Positions 56,686 to 64,000 of a stretch of 64,000 bases of DNA are shown here, in pieces. Source of the stretch: Fragilariopsis cylindrus CCMP1102 (taxonomy: Eukaryota; Bacillariophyta; Bacillariophyceae; Bacillariales; Bacillariaceae); the NCBI GenBank assembly GCA_900095095.1, contig FMBT01000292.1, positions 248,001 to 312,000 on the forward strand, in the 5' to 3' direction. Made by a program: the position numbers and the translations under genes. The notes under the pieces were generated by a model. That model saw only the letters and a program-made list of their open reading frames with translations, was not told the origin of the DNA and ran no database searches. Within the stretch, counting starts at the first letter, position 1. Every line of letters begins with the position of its first letter.

Positions 56686-57828
56686 AATTTATTTCGAATA
56701 CAATATAATGATTTTTTACCAAGGAAAATCAATCCGCTTACATCATATAATTGTCTAATGGTTTATAAACCCACCAATGGTTCTTTTACTGTATATAGAA
56801 TAGAAGAAATGCACAATGAGTTTCATTTCTGCTCACTTTTACATAGACTCATTTGAACAGTAGATATTATGGAAAGATACTCGATTTGATCGCAGGATCT
56901 TAGTAAAAGATAAATTCAAACAAGCTACGAAGCCAATCTAGAAAAATAATTGCTGTCCATAGTTCAAAACTAAGGTTTAGCAAGATACTGCCCCCCCCCC
57001 CCCCCCCACCACCACTGTGTCACATTTCCCAACAACATTAGATATCAGACCAGATACAACGGCGTACTAATAATAACAGTAGTATCATCCCTAGAACTAT
57101 AAAAAGTGATGCATCCAAGTAAATTCCTATCAAGACCTTAAGCAAAGCGTATACTAGTTAGTCCCTAGTATGTTATACTATATATGTTATGATATGACAA
57201 TTTGTCTATAACATAGACAAGGAATTAAGCATGCAGTAGTAGGGCCTAACTAATTATTATAAGAAATCTAAAGAAAGAAACGAAAAAGACAGTGGGGACG
57301 GTGAGGGTCTGGCCGTTTAACTTTTGCCCGGCCTGTGCCATGTTTGAATAGCGAGCATTTGACAGTTTTTTTAATAAGCGACGACCATAAATAATGATGT
57401 TTTTTAGAACATCATTGAGGGCGACACTTTTAATTTTATGTGTAACTAAGTTTGGTATCAAATAAATAATAACAATGTTGTAAACAATACTTAATTGATA
57501 CCAGTACTAGTAGGCAGACCCATTGGTGATTGGTGCCTCTCTGTCGATCTATCAGCTACTCTACAGTGGTAAATTATTTATTTGAGCTCTGCTGCTGCCT
57601 TCCTTTTTCGATTTTGCATACCCTCAACACAAGGTAAACAATAATTTCAGCTTGCACCGACTAGTTGCGATAAAGTGTTTGTAACTGTACATGTAGTATT
57701 TATTTCGGGTAAATAATATAAAGAATGCAACTTGAACAGCTGTGGGCATCACACAAGGTGTCATCAAAAATTCCCAGGAACATACCGTATAATCGGTGCA
57801 TACATTGTTGAAAACGAATAATTACAAG
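56686..57828. other. Intergenic with poly-C tract
   Basis: 1.1 kb of AT-rich sequence. It contains a 17-base C run (56991-57007) followed by ACCACCACC, and the inverted repeat TTGTCTAT-AAC-ATAGACAA near 57202-57220. No gene is visible. Confidence 0.5.
56991..57007. repeat. Poly-C tract
   Basis: Seventeen consecutive C. See also the poly-G tract at 43025-43040. Confidence 0.9.
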
Positions 57829-58839
57829 ATGAAGCAGCCAAGAACAGTCGCTCTGCTGACAATTCTTGTGTTAGTAGACAAGGGAAAACGCGTGCTCGTC
57901 AAAGCCGTAGAAGAGAATTCTGCCACATATTATGATGGCAATATCGACGCTGATGAACTCGGCTCGAATGATGAGATTTTTCTCTTCTTTATATTCTTAT
58001 TTTTTGCTTTCAGTGTCTCCCTTTTCGGATCTTTCCTTTCTTATGTTTCCTATCTCGACGATAGAATAATGCAACTGTACGTAGAAGAAGGAAATCTAGT
58101 TGAAGGGGAAGTCGTCGCAGCAGAATTCATGAAATTTAGCAGCAGTCAAAAAGAATACTTTGTAACGATCGAATATTCGCATCTGCTTTCTGAAAATTAT
58201 CCCATTCGAATACGGAAACAGCTTCGAGTATTAGGGGGCGATTTTTTTCATCAAGGGACTGATCTTTCCGACCCGTTTAATTGTACTATCGAAGGAAACA
58301 ATACTACTATTATACCCAGGTCTAGAATCGAGATAGTAGCAAGAAAAGATTCCTTCTTTGAAAGTTTTCATTTCGATCATGGGAAGAAGCTTGAACTTCT
58401 CGTCTTACCGAACCATCATCTTTCGGCACTGCCTGCTCGGCAAGTGAAACGGAGGCTAAGTTCCAGATACCGTCTTTTTTCAGTATCTTTTGTCCTCTCA
58501 GCAATAATGATCGCTGTTTTTTGCTTTCGTCTTGCTGCACCCTTACTAAGGGTGGATGGTGCAGAAGGGAGCGGATATCCATCGATAATACCACAATCGT
58601 CATCGTTGAACGCATTACTAATAAACTTCATATTTGTTATGATTGCTTTGGCACCCATACCATGTATACACTATTTTCTACATGAGCCCATTCAACATTC
58701 CTTGGAGTGTGAATATTTTGAAATGGGGGGCGAGATAATAAAAGGTGGTCAAGACGACTCTTCCCTGTCATCAAGAAGTGATTTTGGGTATCATCACCTC
58801 ACCGCGAGTCTTGAGTGCCAGTCAACGCTAGGAGACTAA
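57829..58839 (+). CDS. Hypothetical multi-pass membrane protein, 336 aa
   Basis: The first ATG is at 57829 (MKQPRTVALL), in context CAAGATGAA. I do not recognise the family. The N-terminal ~25 residues could be a signal peptide. There is a strong membrane segment at ~50-75 (EIFLFFIFLFFAFSVSLFGS), a soluble domain at ~80-205 with LVEGEVVAAEFM and YFVTIEYSH (a beta-rich, DUF3592-like look, unproven), and two more membrane segments at ~225-245 (LFSVSFVLSAIMIAVFCF) and ~275-295 (LLINFIFVMIALAPIPCIHY). The tail is Ser-rich. No gene neighbours suggest a role. Confidence 0.6.
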   Translation: MKQPRTVALLTILVLVDKGKRVLVKAVEENSATYYDGNIDADELGSNDEIFLFFIFLFFAFSVSLFGSFLSYVSYLDDRIMQLYVEEGNLVEGEVVAAEFMKFSSSQKEYFVTIEYSHLLSENYPIRIRKQLRVLGGDFFHQGTDLSDPFNCTIEGNNTTIIPRSRIEIVARKDSFFESFHFDHGKKLELLVLPNHHLSALPARQVKRRLSSRYRLFSVSFVLSAIMIAVFCFRLAAPLLRVDGAEGSGYPSIIPQSSSLNALLINFIFVMIALAPIPCIHYFLHEPIQHSLECEYFEMGGEIIKGGQDDSSLSSRSDFGYHHLTASLECQSTLGD

Positions 58840-59501
58840 AGATCGGAATTTTCTTGATCAATTATATTCATTTATTCGAAAATTTGAAAGCTAAAAAGTA
58901 TCTTTATAAATGTATAGTTGCTATAATATTACATGTTAACACTGATTCTCAATTCTGGTATCTTGCCTTCTATTCTACAAATATGAGAAATCATTAGACT
59001 GTATTTCATCCTGTCCTTAGTGTTGATGCTTGTAGCTCTAGTAGTACCCACTTTTTTAGAACTCGCTTTACTCGCGAATACTCCCTCGTGATACAAGATT
59101 CTTCAGCGTAAAAAACCAATAGTTATGTAGAAGAACCTCATTAGGGCGTTTGAAACAATAAAGGGAGTGAAAGAAGGAAAATAATCACACATGTGATGGA
59201 TTATTCCAGTAATGAAGTGAGAAGAGGAACTGATGCCATTCCTACGGAGAAATACTTAACCAGAAAAAGCCAGCGTCATAAAAAGAAGGAAAGTATCAAT
59301 TGGTATCGATGAATGACGAAGTAAGTCTTTTGGCATGTCATTTGAATCCGATTACTTTAACTGACAGAATATGAGTGAGTCCAAAAGAAACGATGTATGG
59401 GAATAAATGAAAAGTCTCTGCGTATGACGACAAAGGGGCTGTCACAATAATATCGCATGTCTACACATCACAGCATAGTACAGTTCCCACTCTCTTCGCG
59501 T
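58840..59501. other. Intergenic, convergent gene ends
   Basis: Spacer between the membrane-protein gene and the CCCH gene, both ending here. AT-rich, with no coding or repeat signal. Confidence 0.45.
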
Positions 59502-60782
59502 TCAAATCTTTGTAAAATAAGAGCAGAATTCTTTTGATGGATCGTGTCTTTTTTGACAGTAAGAACAGATCGGATTGCGGATATGTCGAAAGACACAGCT
59601 TTCTCCTTTCATACATTGACCATGACGCTGAAAGAAAGAGCAAATGGGTACAGCATATTCTTTCGGTGCATCATGTCGTTTGCGACAATATTGATTCTGA
59701 CACTGTATACCTCGTAAAAATGTTGAACAAATTGGAGTGTTTTCCTCATTAGGTTGGATTCGAACCAGTCCCATGTTTTTGCGCTTATTGTTGATCGTTG
59801 ATTGTTTATTGGTCGGCTTGCTAGTATTACTCCCGGTAGAGCATGTGACATCAGATGTGTTCGATGATTCGTTCTTTTTCTTAGACCAATGTAGGTTGTG
59901 ACTGGTCGTGACAGCTGCTCGTTGTCTGACTCTACTTGTTTCCCTGTAGGCAAAGTCAGTTAATTTTCTGGTTCGTTTTGGACGAACCGTATCCTTATTA
60001 TCATCAGGTTGACTTTTCAATTCATCCAAATCTTTTATTTTTTCCATATCACTTGGATCCTTACTATTTTTTTCATTGCCTATATTACCATCCGTATTTG
60101 TGCTACTTGGAGGCAACTTGACACGTTTAGCAACAGGACAATATGAAGTAGAAGAGGATTCTAGATTTGCATTATATTTGACACCACCACCACCACCAGT
60201 ATTACTTTTTTGATAACGAAAGCTTTCAGGATAAGAATTATTTGAGTGCTTTATTGGTTGTTTCCTTTTTGGAACGATCGTTGGTTTAGTCTTATTTTTA
60301 TTTGATGTTGAGATCAGTTTATGATTACCTTCTCGTGTCAAGGTATGACTTGTAATAGGCTGAAATTCGTCCGATAATCTAGCAGTAGTAGACGCAGCAA
60401 CAGCAACGGATCGTGTTTTGGAAGACAAAATGAGCTGATTGTGACCATTCTTTTTCATAATGACATACTTTGATGCGGTGAGATCTTCAGTATTGTTACT
60501 ACTGCTTGATCCACTAATTTCGATACCGGTGGTGGCAGTGATGGTGGAATTATTCCCAATATTTTTCAATGCCGTTTTTGGTTTTCTTACGTCATCATGA
60601 TCATCGTTGACTACAATGTTTATTTCCCTTGTTATTGGTCGAACCCATCGATGTTTCTTAGTAGCTCGGAATGCTCCCCCACCTAGTCCATGACCACATC
60701 CACCTCGTCCACGTCCACCTCGACCACCACGTCGACCCCCTCGTTGACTTCTTCCGCGACCGGAGTAACCGAGAAAGGGCAT
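59502..60782 (-). CDS. CCCH zinc-finger protein with RGG N-terminus
   Basis: An intronless frame of 426 aa from ATG 60782. The N-terminus is an RGG-type RNA-binding region (GRGRSQRGGRRGGRGGRGRGG). The middle is Ser/Thr/Asn-rich and basic. Two CCCH fingers lie close to the C-terminus: CSTFLRGIQCQNQYCRKRH (CX8CX4CX3H) and CSFFQRHGQCMKGESCVFRH (CX8CX5CX3H). An imperfect third Cys/His cluster follows (ICSYCQKRHDPSKEFCSYF). The arrangement resembles the CCCH array of ZC3H3-like proteins, but with fewer fingers. RNA binding in the nucleus is the likely role; a specific process is not supported. The gene is divergent from the one at 61382. Confidence 0.77.
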   Translation of the reverse strand: MPFLGYSGRGRSQRGGRRGGRGGRGRGGCGHGLGGGAFRATKKHRWVRPITREINIVVNDDHDDVRKPKTALKNIGNNSTITATTGIEISGSSSSNNTEDLTASKYVIMKKNGHNQLILSSKTRSVAVAASTTARLSDEFQPITSHTLTREGNHKLISTSNKNKTKPTIVPKRKQPIKHSNNSYPESFRYQKSNTGGGGGVKYNANLESSSTSYCPVAKRVKLPPSSTNTDGNIGNEKNSKDPSDMEKIKDLDELKSQPDDNKDTVRPKRTRKLTDFAYRETSRVRQRAAVTTSHNLHWSKKKNESSNTSDVTCSTGSNTSKPTNKQSTINNKRKNMGLVRIQPNEENTPICSTFLRGIQCQNQYCRKRHDAPKEYAVPICSFFQRHGQCMKGESCVFRHIRNPICSYCQKRHDPSKEFCSYFTKI

Positions 60783-61381
60783 GCCGTTTGCCTTCTAGTT
60801 TATATTCAATTTTGTGAAGAGAGAGTAGATCCATTCAAATGGTCTGATCCGACTGCTGCGATTTTTATCAATTATGAAACTGTTTTATGGTTTTTTCTCT
60901 TTAAATACAATTCATGATGATCAATTGACGATTTACAATGTTGAATTATGTTGAATTATGTTGAATGTTGTGTTGTTGTGTTATTATTTTGTTCTTGTTT
61001 TTCTGTTTTTCTTCAACAATAAAAACGATCACACAAAAAAAGAATTCGTTGAAATTCAAAATAGATACAGTAAACCACCGGTAGTGAATGTTACGTTGCT
61101 GATAACGTTTGACGTACTGGATCACATTTACAGCACAGTACTTGAAGTACAAGCGTATGTGCCTTAAATGTGCCGCGGCACAAATTGAATAAATTAGTTT
61201 CTTTTTAATCTATTCGCCGAAACACTAGGGTGATAAGAGTGGTTACAAAAACAAAAGCAACCAAGACACTTCAACCCCCTCCCGAGTTCGAGACGGTTGC
61301 ATTCATTGCCATCGATGGAATAATAATAATAATAATAATAATAAAAACAACCTTAAACTTATCTGAGAACTAATAACTAAA
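60783..61381. promoter_or_regulatory. Divergent promoter region (CCCH / type II membrane gene)
   Basis: A 599-bp divergent intergenic region carrying the second copy of the shared palindrome element (61166-61206). It also has an ATGTTGAATT run near 60938-60965 and an AATAAT microsatellite just before the plus-strand gene. Confidence 0.45.
61166..61206 (+). repeat. Shared promoter element, copy 2
   Basis: Matches 29286-29326 at 39 of 41 positions. The palindrome is perfect here (TGTGCCGCGGCACA), followed by AATTGAATAAATTAG and a T-rich tract. CCGAAACAC and GGGTGA follow, as in copy 1 with small indels. The start codon of the downstream gene is 216 bp from the block start. Confidence 0.85.
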
Positions 61382-62209
61382 ATGGACGAGTCTGAAACAA
61401 GAGGACGGCGAAGGCAATTGCCGCAGCAGGAGGTACAACAATTAACGTATTCCAGTATTTCTGCCTCTACGACAAGTTCTAATACGACTTCAACACTTCC
61501 TTTCATTTCTCAACAACGAATGAAACGAAAGATGAGCGATCATTCTATTGTAGCACTTCCACAGCATCTTGATTTTAGTTATCGTGACCCTTCAGATGCA
61601 ACAGCAAAACGTCGATTTCAAGTGAAAGTTCCTACTAAACTTCTTGGTGCTTTAGCGTTAGTATTTATCCTCATTCCTGGACTTATATTTCTTCATAAGG
61701 AGATACACATCCACGAAGATCATTATGAGTCACATTTTAGAACAGAAAAATACATCGACGTGAACACGGATGAAATGTTTTCAAAATTTCGACTGGCAAC
61801 CAATCAAACCGACACTACTACTACTACTACTACTAGTACATCGATCCAACATCATGACAATGATGAGGAAGAAAAAGACACTTCCACTGATATTTCTTCT
61901 ATATTAAACATTAATGTGGTAGATTCAGTTGTCATTAATAACCATACAATAAATACGATTAGCGGTAGCGACGATATGGACCACGTGAAAGGTGATGAAG
62001 CTGGTGACGAAATAGATGAATCCAAACTTGATAATTCTATGGTCTCAGATCAAGATCATGAACTGGTGCCATCATCTTCATCTTCAACAACAGAAATAAG
62101 TTCTTCACAAAATACTACCAAGATAGAGGAAAACAACAAAACGAACGACAACAACATCAACATAAAAGCGATAACCAACTCAACAAATAATATACCCGTA
62201 CGACGATGA
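61382..62209 (+). CDS. Hypothetical type II membrane protein, 275 aa
   Basis: ATG at 61382 in context AAAATGG. It has a cytosolic basic N-terminus (~80 residues, with RQLPQQEVQQ and KRRFQVKVPTK) and one membrane segment at ~87-107 (LLGALALVFILIPGLIFLH). A long extracytosolic Ser/Thr/Asp/Asn-rich tail follows, containing several potential N-glycosylation sites. The architecture (short cytosolic tail, signal anchor, stem) is that of Golgi type II enzymes, but no catalytic domain follows. The stop at 62207 is preceded by GTACGACG, which could be a splice donor; I found no convincing downstream exon. Confidence 0.55.
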   Translation: MDESETRGRRRQLPQQEVQQLTYSSISASTTSSNTTSTLPFISQQRMKRKMSDHSIVALPQHLDFSYRDPSDATAKRRFQVKVPTKLLGALALVFILIPGLIFLHKEIHIHEDHYESHFRTEKYIDVNTDEMFSKFRLATNQTDTTTTTTTSTSIQHHDNDEEEKDTSTDISSILNINVVDSVVINNHTINTISGSDDMDHVKGDEAGDEIDESKLDNSMVSDQDHELVPSSSSSTTEISSSQNTTKIEENNKTNDNNINIKAITNSTNNIPVRR

Positions 62210-62556
62210 CAAGTGACAAGTAGCATCATTCATTGTGTTCAAACTTTTATTGTTTTATTATTATTATTATTATTATTCAGTGAATGAAGACCAGACGATC
62301 ATCACGCATTATGTTAAGTTAATTATTTAATTTACACGAAAGTGAATAAGCGCTGGTACAGTACGTCTCCCGATTTTACGACGATGTATGCTTTTCGCTG
62401 TTAATAGCAACAACAAAATTTGGACGGAGATAGAGAGAGAGAGAAAAGGGGGGATCACAATGAGTATTCAATATTATAATATGTATTTCTCGCGTCTCGC
62501 ATAAACAATCCGTAACAAAATTTCATACACAAGTGATAATGGGTAATAGGTTATTC
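62210..62556. other. Intergenic, convergent gene ends
   Basis: AT-rich spacer with short ATT and GAGA runs; no gene seen. Confidence 0.45.
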
Positions 62557-63878
62557 TTACACGAAAGCCTTGACGTTAAATTTTCCGTCAGCATCTGGAT
62601 AAATTACGCCCTTCTCTGTAATGATACCACTAATATTACAATCGGGTGTGACGTCGAATGCTGGATTCCAACATGGCATACCAGCGGGTGCTTTCGATGA
62701 TGAAATTAATTCTTCAGATGATCGTTCTTCGATTGGGATGCTCTTTCCAGATTCGAGTGTTATGTCCAACGATGTAATGGGAGCGGCAACATAAAATGGA
62801 ATCTTGTGAAATGCAGCAATAATTGATAAATTATAAGTTCCAATCTTATTGGCTGTATCGCCATTAGCACACACCCGATCTGCACCGACGACACAAGCGT
62901 CAACTTTCTTGGTCTAATTATTTAAAGAGTACACCGATTTTTTTTCGTTTTAGGAGAGAAAGACGAACAGACACATACATTGAATCATCAGCAAACAATT
63001 ATTATATATATCATATCATGTAGATATAAAATTTTGGATATAGTAGGGTATAATATAATATAGGAGCTTTCATATAATTAACTTACCTGCATCAAGGCAC
63101 CCGCTGCTGAATCGCAAATAAGTTGTCCTCCTGGCATTCCTTCTTCAAGAATTTCAAAAGCAGTCAAACGAGAGCCTTGATTATATGGACGTGTTTCTTT
63201 GAGAGATGACACAAAGAGAGAAGATACATACAATAGAATAAGTCATTCAGTGGAAGAAATCAGAGATTCGGAAGACATGAACATGCGAGTTAAGAATACA
63301 TATCTAAAAATTTAGAAAACAATGACAATGGATCGACGATGAATGAGACACCATACAATACATACAATACATACCCAGTGCTGAAATACTTTCTAATTTT
63401 TCCATTTTCTGTAAGCTTCTTGCTACTCCAAGGGCTGTTCCATATCCCGCTGTTGCTAAGCTACCCGTATTGCATATTGTAACAAGACTTATTTTATCTT
63501 TGCCTGTCTTCTTCAAGATCGCTTCAGCACCAAATTTTCCAATTGCCTTATTGTCATTAACATCTCGTTCTAACATAAATTCAGAATAATCCAATACGAC
63601 CTTACATAGAACCTCCTTTGTAGTAGTAGTAGTACTACTACTACTACCACTCATATTTTTTATTGCCTCCTCCATGGCTTTATCTAACTCTTGTAATGCG
63701 TTGGCAAGATTAACAGCAGTCGGTCTGGATGATTTTAAATATTCCATTTTATCTCTAATCCATAGTAAAATGGCAGTAGCATCTCCATCGATTTTATCGA
63801 GTTCCTCAATGCTGTGGGCATTTGTATTCATATCGACAGAAAGTCCCAATAACGCAACAATAGCAATAAGAGGAGCAC
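62557..63878 (-). CDS. mtnA: Methylthioribose-1-phosphate isomerase, 5' end beyond window
   Basis: Three exons are visible: 63878-63375, 63196-63087 and 62913-62557, with GTATGT...AAAG and GTAAGT...TTAG introns; all junctions are in frame. The first ([16 protein letters not shown]) begins just after the RGAP motif, so the N-terminal exon lies outside. Signatures include [20 protein letters not shown] (catalytic Cys), [20 protein letters not shown], and [18 protein letters not shown] (catalytic Asp). The enzyme converts 5-methylthioribose-1-phosphate to the ribulose form in the methionine salvage pathway, in the cytosol. It belongs to the eIF2B-like fold; the GADR and NGD motifs separate it from true eIF2B subunits. 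Confidence 0.93.
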
Positions 63879-64000
63879 CTAAAAGATGAAATAAAATACA
63901 ATGAGATAATACAAGACAGAAACGTTTAGCACCATAAAATATAAAGTATTTGAACTCTCTCTCTCTCTCTCATACACACAGACACATCACACAGACACAC

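Noticed and set aside
1-64000. tRNA, rRNA or snRNA genes
   Set aside because: I looked for T-loop-like GGTTCGAATCC patterns and found only chance matches inside coding sequence; a covariance-model scan would be needed to exclude them.

Overview
This is nuclear DNA from a eukaryote, most likely a diatom, and the low-GC, Asn/Asp-rich style fits a raphid pennate such as Fragilariopsis or Pseudo-nitzschia (species is inference). The evidence: genes have few, short GT-AG introns; two genes encode N-termini of the secondary-plastid type (signal peptide followed by a Phe after the cleavage site, one with a twin-arginine thylakoid-lumen signal); several proteins carry long poly-Asn/poly-Asp runs; and the gene set is eukaryotic (SEC61 alpha, SCC2/NIPBL, SHPRH-like, F-box/ankyrin, WD40).

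Layout. 0.5-3.4 kb: a two-exon fusion of an MTHFR-like TIM barrel to a photolyase/cryptochrome (minus). 3.7-4.9 kb: an unrecognised ORF, followed by a 73-bp tandem repeat. 6.0-12.1 kb: an F-box/ankyrin gene and a two-exon WD40 gene. 12.5 kb: a small plastid membrane protein. 13.2-18.7 kb: a probable mobile-element island with a RusA-like resolvase, a 40-copy 12-bp minisatellite and a Crypton-like tyrosine recombinase. 18.9-22.7 kb: a GOST/GPR107-like seven-TM protein and SEC61 alpha. 23.3-29.0 kb: the three-exon cohesin loader SCC2 (minus). 29.4-34.4 kb: an unknown ORF, a secreted LRR protein (two exons, minus) and a 2OG-Fe(II) oxygenase. 35.9-42.7 kb: a seven-exon, 2051-aa membrane protein with a C-terminal alpha/beta-hydrolase-like module. 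43.4-48.1 kb: a graveyard in which an EEP-family pseudogene and a LicD-like pseudogene are each split by a nearly identical 804-bp solo LTR; the second also carries a TA-flanked MITE, and a foldback element lies between them. 49.8-55.3 kb: an SHPRH-like SNF2/PHD/RING ligase. 55.7-62.2 kb: a thylakoid-lumen protein, a membrane protein, a CCCH zinc-finger protein and a type II membrane protein. 62.6-63.9 kb: the 3' part of a methylthioribose-1-phosphate isomerase gene running off the window.

The genes do not form operons. Functional themes are genome maintenance (photolyase fusion, SCC2, SHPRH, RusA), the secretory pathway (SEC61, GOST-like, LRR) and plastid proteins. Points of greatest interest: the MTHFR-photolyase fusion, the RusA/minisatellite/tyrosine-recombinase island, a palindrome-containing element shared by two divergent promoters, and the datable TE/pseudogene cluster. 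Splice sites were placed by eye from GT-AG consensus and reading-frame continuity; every multi-exon model given is in frame across all junctions.
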